NCBI RefSeq assembly: GCF_028993555.1 | Contig: NZ_CP118610.1 | Coordinates: 2,480,001 to 2,544,000, forward strand | Source: Ensifer adhaerens | GTDB taxonomy: Bacteria; Pseudomonadota; Alphaproteobacteria; Rhizobiales; Rhizobiaceae | DNA: 64,000 nucleotides | Direction: 5' to 3' | In this document: positions 24,769-33,111 of the stretch, piece by piece | How positions within the stretch are numbered: the first letter of the stretch is position 1 | Layout: every line of letters begins with the position of its first letter | Notes under the pieces: generated by a model | What the model was told of the DNA's origin: nothing | Seen by the model: the letters and a program-made list of their open reading frames with translations, nothing else | Databases searched by the model: none | Position numbers and translations under genes: made by a program

Positions 24769-26763
24769 ATGTCCGAACGTGAATTCACTGTGATCGAAAA
24801 CGAATGGATCCGGCTGAAGGACGGCACCGAACTCGCCGCCCGCATCTGGATGCCCGCTGGCGCGGAAGCCGACCCGGTTCCGGCTGTGCTTGAATACCTG
24901 CCCTATCGCAAGCAGGGCGGCACCAGCCTGCGCGACGAATCCACCTATCCCGTCTTTGCCGCCGCCGGCATTGCCGGCGTTCGCGTCGACATCCGCGGCT
25001 CCGGCGAGAGCGAAGGCGTCATCGATGGCGAATATACGCCGCGCGAGCTTTCGGACGGCTGCGAGATCGTCGAATGGATCGCCGCGCAGCCGTGGTCCAA
25101 CGGCAAGGTCGGCATGATGGGCATCTCCTGGGGCGGCTTCAACTGCCTGCAGGTCGCAGCCTTGAGGCCACCGGCACTGAAGGCCGTCATCTCGATCGCT
25201 TCCACCGTCGACCGCTACAACGACGACATCCACTACAAGAACGGCTGCCATCTCTCCGCCCAACTGTCCTGGGCGGCGACCATGCTCGGCTACCAGTCGC
25301 GCTCGCCCGACCCGGCGATCGTCGGCGACCGCTGGAAGGAAATGTGGCTGGAGCGGCTGGAGAACGAGCCCTTTTTCATGGAGGAGTGGCTGGAGCACCA
25401 GCGCCGCGATGCCTTCTGGCAGCACGGCTCGATCTCAGACGATTTCGACAAGGTCGCGATCCCGGCGCTCGTCATCGCCGGCTGGGCCGACGGCTATCGC
25501 AACACACCGCTGAAGGCGGTCGCGGGCCTCGGCGGCAAGGCGAAGGCTCTCATCGGCCCCTGGGTGCACAAATATCCGCATTTCGCCTTCCCGAAGCCGC
25601 GTGCCGATTTTCATGGCGAAGCGATCCGCTGGTGGAACCGCTGGCTGCGCGACGAGAAGAATGGCGCCGAGGAAGGGCCGCAGGTGCGTGCCTATATTCT
25701 CGACGGGCCACGCCCGTCGCTCCGCCGCGACAGCGATCCCGGCCGCTGGGTGGCAAAGGACGCCTGGGCATCACCGGAAATGCAGCTCTTCGGCATCTCC
25801 CATGATGGCCGGCTGACGCCCTCGTCCGGCGGTACCGGCGTCGGCGAGATCTACCTGAAATCGCCGCTCGATACCGGCACGGCATCCGGCGAGTACTTTA
25901 CCTTGAAGCCCGACGCCGAAATGGCGGGCGACCAGCGCATCGACGATGCCGGCTCGCTCACCTTCGAGACGGCACCGCTGCTTGCATCCGCCGACTATCT
26001 CGGCCAGCCGACGCTGACAGTCGACGTCACCTGCCAGGCGCCAACGGCCAATCTCGCCGTCCGCCTCGTCGACGTACATCCGGATGGTACCGCGACCCGC
26101 GTCGCCTTCGGTGTCCTCAATCTGGCGCATCGCGACGGCAACGCCAGCCCGCGGGCAATGGAGCCGGGCCGCAAGACGCGGATCACGCTTGTGCTCGACG
26201 CCTGTGGCTATCGCTTCCGCCCGGGCAACCGCATCCGCGTGTCGCTCTCCACCTCCTACTGGCCGCTGATCCTGCCATCGCCCACCGATCCGGGTCTCAC
26301 GATCGACACATCAAGCCTGTCGCTGGCGCTGCCCCTGCTCGGCGCGCACCGCGAGATCGTGGTGCACGAGCCGGAAAACCCAGATCCGCTGCCGAAGTAC
26401 CGCGAACTGACACGCGGTACTTCGAGCCGCACCGTCGAGCGCGACATGACCCACGGCATGACGCACTATCGGATCTACGAGGATACCGGCCTCTCCGAGC
26501 ATCCACAGACCGGCCTTTCAACGCAGGACATCCGCGATGAAACCTGGTCGATCGCGCCCGACGATCCGCGCTCGATGATCGGGACCTCGACCTGGACCTG
26601 CGTTGCCAAGCGTGACGGCTGGTCGGTGCGCACGGTTTCGACCTCGACGCTCCACTGCAGCGAAAGCGAGTGGATCACCGAGGCTGAAGTGGTCGCCTAC
26701 GAAGGCGAAACGCGGATCTTCGAGAAGCACTTCAAGAAGCGCATCCCTCGCGATTTCATGTGA
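24769..26763 (+). CDS. CocE/NonD-family serine hydrolase (X-Pro dipeptidyl-peptidase type)
   Basis: A 664-residue cytoplasmic alpha/beta hydrolase. GMMGISWGGF carries nucleophile Ser120; the acid is Asp in AGWADGYR (about 243); the base is His in GPWVHKYPHF (about 268). A helical cap and the C-terminal jelly-roll PepX_C domain (SADYLGQPTLTVDVTCQAP through RPGNRIRVSLSTSYWP) follow. The family includes cocaine esterase, X-Pro dipeptidyl-peptidase and alpha-amino-acid ester hydrolases. The preceding peptide-type binding protein suggests that it cleaves an imported ester or amide, but the substrate cannot be read from the sequence. Confidence 0.88.
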   Translation: MSEREFTVIENEWIRLKDGTELAARIWMPAGAEADPVPAVLEYLPYRKQGGTSLRDESTYPVFAAAGIAGVRVDIRGSGESEGVIDGEYTPRELSDGCEIVEWIAAQPWSNGKVGMMGISWGGFNCLQVAALRPPALKAVISIASTVDRYNDDIHYKNGCHLSAQLSWAATMLGYQSRSPDPAIVGDRWKEMWLERLENEPFFMEEWLEHQRRDAFWQHGSISDDFDKVAIPALVIAGWADGYRNTPLKAVAGLGGKAKALIGPWVHKYPHFAFPKPRADFHGEAIRWWNRWLRDEKNGAEEGPQVRAYILDGPRPSLRRDSDPGRWVAKDAWASPEMQLFGISHDGRLTPSSGGTGVGEIYLKSPLDTGTASGEYFTLKPDAEMAGDQRIDDAGSLTFETAPLLASADYLGQPTLTVDVTCQAPTANLAVRLVDVHPDGTATRVAFGVLNLAHRDGNASPRAMEPGRKTRITLVLDACGYRFRPGNRIRVSLSTSYWPLILPSPTDPGLTIDTSSLSLALPLLGAHREIVVHEPENPDPLPKYRELTRGTSSRTVERDMTHGMTHYRIYEDTGLSEHPQTGLSTQDIRDETWSIAPDDPRSMIGTSTWTCVAKRDGWSVRTVSTSTLHCSESEWITEAEVVAYEGETRIFEKHFKKRIPRDFM

Positions 26764-26843
26764 GGTTCGCCTGGAACGGGCCGGCGGTTGGCCGCCGCCG
26801 CGTCCAGTCCGGCAGCACCCTCTTGACTTCATTGGCGCGCCAT

Positions 26844-26878
26844 TGTACCAATCGGTAAACACTTGACCGATTGGTACA
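26844..26878. promoter_or_regulatory. TetR-type operator: 13-bp perfect inverted repeat, 9-bp spacer
   Basis: TGTACCAATCGGT (26844-26856) is exactly repeated in inverse as ACCGATTGGTACA (26866-26878). It lies 3 bp before the start of the HPP gene and downstream of a TTGACT element (26823-26828) that could be the -35 box. Binding there would block the promoter or early transcript. The TetR gene in the same operon is the obvious ligand, implying autoregulation. Confidence 0.75.
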
Positions 26879-26881
26879 CAC

Positions 26882-27376
26882 ATGCGTCACTTCTTCTCGC
26901 GTCACCAGCCTCCCGTTCATATCAACCGCGGCCTCATCGCCGGCATCGGTGGCCTTGTCGCCATTGCCGCCGTAGGCGCGCTCACCAATCTTGTCGGCCA
27001 TCCCATGCTGATGGCGCCCTTCGGCGCCAGCTGCGTGCTGATCTTCTCGGTCGCATCAAGTCCCCTGTCGCAGCCGGCCAATGTCGTCGGCGGTCATGTC
27101 GTCGCGACGCTCGTCGGCCTAATCCTGAGAGCGATTTTCCCCAACGAATGGTGGGCCGTCGCGATCGCCGTGGGCGCGGCAATCGCGCTGATGGCGGCAC
27201 TGCGCATCACCCACCCCCCGGCAGGCGCCAATCCGCTCGTCGTCTTTGCCGCCGATCCCGGCTTCGAGTTCCTGCTCTTTCCGGTGCTGACCGGCTCGCT
27301 GATCCTCGTTGCCGTCGGCGCCCTCTTCCATCGCTTCGCCAAGGTGGAATATCCGCTGGTGAGGAAACCGGCATGA
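26882..27376 (+). CDS. HPP-family integral membrane protein
   Basis: A 164-residue protein with four membrane segments and the name-giving motif THPPAGANP (His111-Pro112-Pro113). Related plant and cyanobacterial proteins transport nitrite; most bacterial members are uncharacterised. The ATG at 26882 directly follows the 35-bp operator and has no ribosome-binding site, so the message may be leaderless. It overlaps the TetR gene by 4 bp (ATGA). Confidence 0.83.
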   Translation: MRHFFSRHQPPVHINRGLIAGIGGLVAIAAVGALTNLVGHPMLMAPFGASCVLIFSVASSPLSQPANVVGGHVVATLVGLILRAIFPNEWWAVAIAVGAAIALMAALRITHPPAGANPLVVFAADPGFEFLLFPVLTGSLILVAVGALFHRFAKVEYPLVRKPA

Positions 27377-27939
27377 GCCGCATCGTCACTGAGCGAAAGG
27401 ACGTTATCGCGACGCTCGCGGAGACCTTTCGCGAACATGGCTATGATGGCACGAGCCTCAGCCTGATCACCGAGAAGACCGGCCTCGGCAAGGGCAGCCT
27501 CTACCACTTCTTCCCGGGCGGGAAGGAGGAGATGGCCGAAGCCGTGCTTGGCGACATTGCAGCCTGGTTCCGCACCCACATCTTCGACGCGCTGCGCGAC
27601 ACGGAAAGTCCTGAGCAAGCGCTGGAGACGATGTTTGCCGGCGTCGACAGCTATTTCCGCCAGGGCCGCAGACTCTGCCTGATGGGGGTGATCGCGGCAA
27701 GCGGTGCCCACGACCGCTTCGCGCGCGAACTCAACGGTTACTTTTCCGATTGGCGCGCCGATCTCGCCGCAACGCTCGAACGCGCCGGTACGCCAAGGGC
27801 GGAATGCAACGCACTCGCCGAGGAAATCGTTGGCGGCATTCAGGGCGCGCTGATCCTCGCTCGCAGCCTCAACGACCCCGGCGCCTTCGGCCGGGTGCTT
27901 GCCCGGCTGAAGACGCGGTGCCTGCCCGCAGCCTCGTGA
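27373..27939 (+). CDS. TetR/AcrR-family repressor
   Basis: A 188-residue protein with an N-terminal TetR HTH (MSRIVTERKDVIATLAETFREHGYDGTSL..., FHGYDGTSLSLITEKTGLGKGSLYHFFPGGKEEM core) and a helical ligand domain. The start at 27373 overlaps the HPP stop; a longer frame beginning at 26863 is not needed and would cross the operator. It is the likely repressor at 26844-26878. The inducer is unknown. Confidence 0.88.
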   Translation: MSRIVTERKDVIATLAETFREHGYDGTSLSLITEKTGLGKGSLYHFFPGGKEEMAEAVLGDIAAWFRTHIFDALRDTESPEQALETMFAGVDSYFRQGRRLCLMGVIAASGAHDRFARELNGYFSDWRADLAATLERAGTPRAECNALAEEIVGGIQGALILARSLNDPGAFGRVLARLKTRCLPAAS

Positions 27940-28039
27940 AAAGTAAGCGACGGCTAGGACCACTGTCCCTGCCCGCCAAATTGACAAAAATCAGATCGCC
28001 GTTTGACCCTGCCTTGACAAGCGCCTTTGCGCCCAGATA

Positions 28040-28071
28040 TTAACCGACAAGTTAAATAACTATACGGTTAA
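28040..28071. promoter_or_regulatory. Two tandem TTAAC-N6-GTTAA-like dyads upstream of the SRPBCC-MFS operon
   Basis: TTAAC-N6-GTTAA spans 28040-28055 and TAAC-N6-GTTA spans 28057-28070; the centres are 16 bp apart. The AAC-N6-GTT core is the same architecture as the dyads at the ArsR gene near 63082-63140. An ArsR-type repressor is therefore suspected, although none is encoded beside this operon. Confidence 0.45.
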
Positions 28072-28108
28072 AGGCTGGGCGCATTGGGGCGCCCTGGGAG
28101 GAGGCTTC

Positions 28109-28573
28109 ATGACAGCGGCGACCGCGAACGCAACGCGCAAGGATATCGGACTGGAAATCGTGCGCGACTTCGAAGCGCCGGTGAGCCTCGTCTTCAAGGT
28201 CTGGTCGACGCCCGAGCACATGCTGCGCTGGTGGGGACCACGTGATTTCACGCCGCATTCGGTCAGCATGGACTTCCGTCCGGGCGGCGCGTGGCGCGCC
28301 TGCATCCGCTCGCCCGAAGGCCAGGACTACTGGATGAGCGGCGTCTATCGCGAAGTGCGCGAGCCGGAAAAGCTCGTCTTCACCTTCGCCTGGGATGAAG
28401 ACGGCGCGCCCGGCGCCGACACGCTGATCACCGTTTCCCTCGCCGATATCGGCGGCAAGACGCGGCTGGTCTTCCAGCAAACACCATTCGAGACTGTCGA
28501 AGAGCGCGACTCGCACCAGGAAGGCTGGGGCGAGTGCCTCGAGCGGCTCAGGGACTTTGTCGAACATGTCTGA
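28109..28573 (+). CDS. SRPBCC / AHSA1-type protein
   Basis: A 154-residue START-like protein (IVRDFEAPVSLVFKVWSTPEHMLRWWGPRDFTPHSVSMDFRPGGAWR, then the C-terminal HQEGWGECLERLRDFVEHV helix). The family has a hydrophobic pocket and is often paired with ArsR regulators and transporters. GGGAGGAGG precedes the ATG. The downstream transporter gene overlaps its end, so the two probably act together, perhaps in resistance to or uptake of a hydrophobic compound; this is inference. Confidence 0.85.
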   Translation: MTAATANATRKDIGLEIVRDFEAPVSLVFKVWSTPEHMLRWWGPRDFTPHSVSMDFRPGGAWRACIRSPEGQDYWMSGVYREVREPEKLVFTFAWDEDGAPGADTLITVSLADIGGKTRLVFQQTPFETVEERDSHQEGWGECLERLRDFVEHV

Positions 28574-30164
28574 GATCGCAAACCCGCAAAACCTTTCTGC
28601 GCCCGGTCCGAAGGCGACCCGGCGCGAGTGGATCGGGCTGGCCGTGCTGGCCCTGCCCTGCATGCTCTATTCCATGGACCTGACCGTGCTGAACCTCGCG
28701 GTCCCGCAACTGACCGAGGAACTGAAACCCTCAGCCGCCCAGCTCCTCTGGATCATCGACATCTACGGCTTCATGGTCGCTGGCTCCCTGATAACAATGG
28801 GAACGCTCGGTGACCGTATCGGCCGCCGGCGCCTGTTGATGATTGGTTCGATCGCCTTCGGCCTCGCCTCGATCTTCGCCGCCTTTGCCTGGAACGCCGA
28901 GACGCTGATCCTCGCGCGTGCCGTGCTCGGCATCGCCGCGGCAACGCTTGCGCCCTCCACTCTCTCATTGATCCGCAACATGTTCCTTGACGACAGGCAG
29001 CGTACCTTCGCGATCGGAGTCTGGCTTGCCAGCTTCTCCGCCGGCGGCGCCATCGGCCCCGTCGTCGGCGGGCTCATGCTGTCGCAGTTCTGGTGGGGCT
29101 CGGTTTTCCTGCTGGCAGTCCCCGTCATGGTGCTGATCCTGGTTCTGGGCCCGATCCTGCTGCCGGAGTTCCGCGATCCCGAGGCCGGCCGGATCGATCT
29201 CACCAGCGCCGCCCAGTCGCTCGTCGCCGTGCTTTCGGTGATCTACGGCGTGAAGCACATCGCCGAGGCAGGGCTCGACACGACGGCGATCTTCTTCATT
29301 CTGCTCGGAATTGCCGTCGCGATCCTGTTTGCACGGCGCCAGCTCCGTCTTGCCGACCCCCTGATCGATCTGGCGCTGTTCAAGACGCCAACCTTCAGTG
29401 CAGCACTCGGCGTCAACATCCTCGGCATGTTCGTCGGCTTCGGCGCTTTCCTGTTCGTTGCGCAGTATCTGCAGCTGGTGCTCGGGCTTTCGCCTTTCGT
29501 TGCCGGCCTCTGGTCGGTGCCGACAGGCGTCGCGATGATCCTCGCCTCCATGGGGGTGCCGGTGCTTGCGACACGCTTTGCCGCTTCCAATCTGATCGCC
29601 TCCGGTTTCGTTCTGGCGGCCGTCGGTTTTGCGATCTGCACCCAGGTCGGCACAACGAGCAGCCCGCTGCTCGTCACGACAGGTCTCGTCATCCTCTGCC
29701 TCGGCTTCGCCTCGATCGGCACGTTGACGACGGACATGATCGTCGGTTCCGCGCCGCCGGAACGTGCGGGTGCGGCCTCGGCGATCTCGGAAACCAGCTT
29801 CGAATTCGGCGGCGCGCTCGGCATCGCCGTGCTCGGCAGCCTGCTGACCTCGGCCTATCGCGGCCGCATGGACGAGCTGGTGGTGACCGGATTGCCGGAA
29901 GAAACGATCGCGGCGGCACGACAGACGCTGGGCGGCGCTGTCGCGGTCGCATCCGGCCTGCCGCCGGCAGACGCCGAACGGCTGCTGACGGCGGCGCGCG
30001 GCGTCTTCACCCAGTCCTTCGCCTTCACAGCTTCGATCTGCGTGTTCCTTTCGCTCGCCACCGCGCTCATGGCCTTCCTGCTCCTGCGCAAGGCGAGCGA
30101 CGACGGCACGGGCGGAGATCCTGCGCTCGTCGATAAGGCGTCGCCGTCGGCCAACGTCGGATAG
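28566..30164 (+). CDS. MFS transporter, DHA2 (14-helix drug:H+ antiporter) family
   Basis: A 532-residue membrane protein. MDLTVLNLAVPQLTEEL (motif D1-like), GTLGDRIGRRRLLMIG (motif A) and ARAVLGIAAATLAPSTLSLIRNMF are typical of EmrB/QacA and MMR-like exporters. The start chosen is the ATG at 28566, which overlaps the SRPBCC stop; a TTG at 28557 would add three residues. It probably exports a toxic compound by proton exchange. The substrate is unknown. Confidence 0.88.
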   Translation: MSEIANPQNLSAPGPKATRREWIGLAVLALPCMLYSMDLTVLNLAVPQLTEELKPSAAQLLWIIDIYGFMVAGSLITMGTLGDRIGRRRLLMIGSIAFGLASIFAAFAWNAETLILARAVLGIAAATLAPSTLSLIRNMFLDDRQRTFAIGVWLASFSAGGAIGPVVGGLMLSQFWWGSVFLLAVPVMVLILVLGPILLPEFRDPEAGRIDLTSAAQSLVAVLSVIYGVKHIAEAGLDTTAIFFILLGIAVAILFARRQLRLADPLIDLALFKTPTFSAALGVNILGMFVGFGAFLFVAQYLQLVLGLSPFVAGLWSVPTGVAMILASMGVPVLATRFAASNLIASGFVLAAVGFAICTQVGTTSSPLLVTTGLVILCLGFASIGTLTTDMIVGSAPPERAGAASAISETSFEFGGALGIAVLGSLLTSAYRGRMDELVVTGLPEETIAAARQTLGGAVAVASGLPPADAERLLTAARGVFTQSFAFTASICVFLSLATALMAFLLLRKASDDGTGGDPALVDKASPSANVG

Positions 30165-30273
30165 CCCCGCGGCGCAAACTGCCGCGGCATCGATACGGAA
30201 ACAAGGCAGCGCCTCGGCGCCGGCAATCCTGCCGGCGAAAGGTGACGCGCGTCCAGAATCAGGGAGGAAACCG

Positions 30274-30693
30274 ATGAAGAAGCTCTATCGCGGCAGCTGC
30301 CATTGCGGCGCCGTTACCTTCGCATGCCAGCTCGACCTTGCCGAGGGCATCCGCCGCTGCAACTGCTCCTTCTGCGCCAAGACGCGCATGCAGAAGGCCT
30401 TTGCCCTTCGTGAAGAATTCGAGATCACCGCCGGCAAGGACAGGCTCACGAGCTACCGTGCCGACAATTCGAGCTGGATCGAGGGCGATGTCGACCATTA
30501 TTTCTGCAGCCGGTGTGGCGTCAGGCCCTTCTCGCGCGGCTACCACAAGGACTTCCTCGGCCACTTCTACGCGGTCAACGTCGCCTGCCTCGACGGCGTC
30601 AGCGACGCGCAGCTCGCCGAAGCGCCCATCATCTACGAGAACGGCCGCGCCGACGACCATTTCAATGCACCGGAAGACACGCGCTTCATGTAG
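30274..30693 (+). CDS. GFA/CENP-V family Zn-binding protein
   Basis: A 139-residue protein with the family cysteine sets: GSCHCGAV (8-15), CNCSFC (about 30-35) and YFCSRCGV (about 75-82). The family is named for glutathione-dependent formaldehyde-activating enzyme, though most members, like this one, have no proven activity. GGGAGG lies 9 bp before the ATG. It stands alone between the transporter operon and a convergent ACT-domain gene. Confidence 0.85.
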   Translation: MKKLYRGSCHCGAVTFACQLDLAEGIRRCNCSFCAKTRMQKAFALREEFEITAGKDRLTSYRADNSSWIEGDVDHYFCSRCGVRPFSRGYHKDFLGHFYAVNVACLDGVSDAQLAEAPIIYENGRADDHFNAPEDTRFM

Positions 30694-30715
30694 TCGCCCG
30701 GCGAGCTCTCGAAAA

Positions 30716-31117
30716 TCAGGCGATCGTCAGGGAGCGCAGGGCTGCCAGTGCGCGCTCGGCATCCGCTTCCGGCACGAAGATGTGGTCGTGATAATAGGCA
30801 GCGATCACATTGGCGCTGATGCCCTCGCGCGTCAGCGCCGCCGAAACCGCCGCCGTCAGACCAACGGCCTCGAGTGCTGAATGCACGTTGAGCGTAATGC
30901 GCCGAAGCAGCGGACCGTAATCGAGCCCCGCCTCGTCGGCGGCATCGCGGGCAAGCACCAAGGTGAGCCCTTCATCCTCGCGATAGGTGGCGAGCGGTTC
31001 CAGCATCTGGTAGCGCGCGGCATCGCGGTAGGCGACCGTGCAGTAGACATAGGTCTGCGGAAACAGCACCGGGTTCATCGTCGCCAACAGCTTCGCGAGA
31101 TCCGTTTCTCCGGCCAT
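30716..31117 (-). CDS. ACT-domain protein
   Basis: The ATG at 31117 (MAGETDLAKLL) has AGGGAA 5 bp upstream, so upstream in-frame Met codons (31132, 31186) are rejected. The 133-residue protein resembles the stand-alone double-ACT proteins of proteobacteria (YVYCTVAYRDAARYQMLEPLATYREDEGLTLVL, then LTREGISANVIAAYYHDHIFVPEADAERALAAL). ACT domains bind amino acids and regulate enzymes; the partner is unknown. Confidence 0.8.
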   Translation of the reverse strand: MAGETDLAKLLATMNPVLFPQTYVYCTVAYRDAARYQMLEPLATYREDEGLTLVLARDAADEAGLDYGPLLRRITLNVHSALEAVGLTAAVSAALTREGISANVIAAYYHDHIFVPEADAERALAALRSLTIA

Positions 31118-31271
31118 GTCATTTCCCTGCATTGAAACTCTTCTGCTCGTGAAGTGGTAGCGGATCGTCACGTTGGCGTGAAGCACGCGATCGCGATTTG
31201 ACCATTGTCATTCCCATGAAAACATGAGGTCATCGAAGCCCGGGCATGACGTCCGGCGATGGGAGGAAGCG

Positions 31272-31994
31272 ATGGCGCGTAGCAGCAAATCGGCACATAT
31301 CTCGGGCAGACCCGTCGTCACCTTGGCAATCGCCTTCGCCGCCCTGCTGGCATCTGCACCGCTTGCCGCCGCCCAGGAACCGCCCGTGGTCATCCCCCCG
31401 CCATCGCTCGATGAGAAGGCAGCCGTGTCGACGGAGATTGCCGTCTTCGCCGGTGGCTGCTTCTGGGGCGTGCAGGGCGTCTTCCAGCATGTGAAAGGCG
31501 TCCGCAAGGCCGTCTCCGGCTATTCGGGCGGCACGGCCGCGACTGCCGATTACGAGACCGTGAGCGGTGGCAAGACCGGCCACGCGGAATCAGTGGAAGT
31601 GACCTACGATCCGCGCGAGGTCACCTATGGGCGGCTGTTGCAGGTCTTCTTCTCCGTCGCCCACAATCCGACACAGCTCAACTACCAGGGGCCGGATCAT
31701 GGCACCCAGTATCGATCGGCCGTTTTTGCAGTGACGTCGGAGCAGAAGCGCATCGCCGATGCCTATGTGGCCCAACTCGGCAAATCAGGCGCCTACCCGG
31801 CAGCGATCGTGACGGAAGTCTCGCCATTCAAGGGCTTCTACGCAGCCGAGGACTATCACCAGGATTTCCTGACACGAAACCCGACCCATCCCTACATCGT
31901 CTACAACGACCTGCCCAAGATCGAGAACCTCCGGGCGCTCTTCCCGCAAGCTTTCCGGACAAACCCGGTGCTCGTCTTCAAGGCGAAGAGCTAA
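31272..31994 (+). CDS. msrA: Exported peptide-methionine (S)-S-oxide reductase
   Basis: The ATG at 31272 follows GGGAGGAA closely. The 240-residue product has a Sec signal peptide (VVTLAIAFAALLASAPLAAAQE) and a full MsrA domain: catalytic Cys63 in GGCFWG, then VSGYSGGTAATADYETVSGGKTGHAESVEVTYDP and YQGPDHGTQYRSAVF. It reduces oxidised methionine in periplasmic proteins. The secreted form implies a periplasmic electron source, since MsrA needs thioredoxin-like reduction. No msrB gene is adjacent. Confidence 0.93.
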   Translation: MARSSKSAHISGRPVVTLAIAFAALLASAPLAAAQEPPVVIPPPSLDEKAAVSTEIAVFAGGCFWGVQGVFQHVKGVRKAVSGYSGGTAATADYETVSGGKTGHAESVEVTYDPREVTYGRLLQVFFSVAHNPTQLNYQGPDHGTQYRSAVFAVTSEQKRIADAYVAQLGKSGAYPAAIVTEVSPFKGFYAAEDYHQDFLTRNPTHPYIVYNDLPKIENLRALFPQAFRTNPVLVFKAKS

Positions 31995-32036
31995 GCCCCT
32001 TTTTCTCGGTAGACCTCCGTTGCACTGTTTCCTGCG

Positions 32037-32951
32037 TCAACGGGTGCCGACGAGAACCGCCACACCTTCCGCCAGCCGCCGAAAACCTTCGCGCGCGCCC
32101 TCGCTCATGTGCCGGGCCCGAAGCCAGGCATGGATCATCTGCGGCTCCTCGCGGAAGGTGACGTTGACGCCGGCGGTCGCAAGCCGCGCCGCATAGATGC
32201 GGGCATCGTCGCGCAAGGGATCGAAGAAGGCACCGGTGATATAGCTCGGCGGCAGGCCCGAAAGGTCCTTTTCCGCCAGAGGTGCGGCGAAGGGATTGTC
32301 GGCGGGCGCTTGCAGAATCTTGCGATAATAGCTGGTGTCGGCGGTCGTCAGCCCCGGTGCTTCGGCCATTTCTTCATAGGAGCCCGAGACCAGATCGCCA
32401 CCAAGGCCCGGATAGATCAACACCTGGCCGACAATGCCCTTGAGCCCTTCCGCGCGGGCCTTGAGCACTATACCCGCCGTGAGATTGCCGCCGGCACTGT
32501 CGCCGGTAACGACGACGGGACGGCCGTCGGACAGAAGCGCCTGAAGCGCTGTGTAGCAGTCATCGAAGGCCGCCGGCCAGACATGCTCCGGCGCGAGCCG
32601 GTAGTCGACCGACACCAGCTCGGCCTTGGCAAAATCCGCAAGCTCGGCGCAGATCGCATCATGGCTGTCGAGCGAGCCGACGACGAAGCCGCCGCCATGG
32701 ATGTAGTAGATCCGGGTATTGGTCGAAACCGTCGCCGGCCGATAGCGCCGGACCTTAATGCGACCGTCGACAAGCGTATCCTCGCGGGTGAGCCCGGCCG
32801 GGCTCGGTGCATCGAATTCGGCGCAGAGCGCGTCATACCATTTTCGCTGCTGCTCGATCGAGGCATCGACCGCATCGGTCGGATAGAAGTCCTCGCAGCG
32901 GCGGTGAAAGGCGAGTATCCCCTCTTCCGTCGGCATCGGCCGCTTGGTCAT
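32037..32951 (-). CDS. Alpha/beta hydrolase, hormone-sensitive-lipase (HSL) family esterase
   Basis: A 304-residue enzyme with the HSL oxyanion motif HGGGF (85-89) and nucleophile Ser152 in GDSAGGN, plus ASP and His in DPLRDDARIYA and IHAW. The ATG at 32951 is used; a GTG at 32960 has a better-placed GGGAGGA and would add three residues. It is an esterase for short-chain or acetylated substrates. It is divergent from a LysR gene (33112), which might control it. Confidence 0.85.
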   Translation of the reverse strand: MTKRPMPTEEGILAFHRRCEDFYPTDAVDASIEQQRKWYDALCAEFDAPSPAGLTREDTLVDGRIKVRRYRPATVSTNTRIYYIHGGGFVVGSLDSHDAICAELADFAKAELVSVDYRLAPEHVWPAAFDDCYTALQALLSDGRPVVVTGDSAGGNLTAGIVLKARAEGLKGIVGQVLIYPGLGGDLVSGSYEEMAEAPGLTTADTSYYRKILQAPADNPFAAPLAEKDLSGLPPSYITGAFFDPLRDDARIYAARLATAGVNVTFREEPQMIHAWLRARHMSEGAREGFRRLAEGVAVLVGTR

Positions 32952-33111
32952 CTGGTCCACGTCATCCTCCCGCTGCTCCGCTTCCGCTCGCAGCTTAGCA
33001 TCGGCAATCCCGCTGCCTGTCCGAAAACCGACATGACAGGAAAAAATCAGCGATCGATCCGCTTGCGTTTCGGCGCTTGCCAGCCTCGCCCCGCACCTAT
33101 TAACTCGCGCC

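Noticed and set aside
26863..27939. Long frame (358 residues) joining the HPP gene region and the TetR gene
   Set aside because: Its N-terminal 170 residues are the out-of-frame shadow of HPP. The TetR start at 27373 overlaps the HPP stop as ATGA.
30218..30237. CGCCGGC-N6-GCCGGCG hairpin as terminator of the MFS gene
   Set aside because: GC-rich inverted repeats of this size are common by chance here and no T-run follows.
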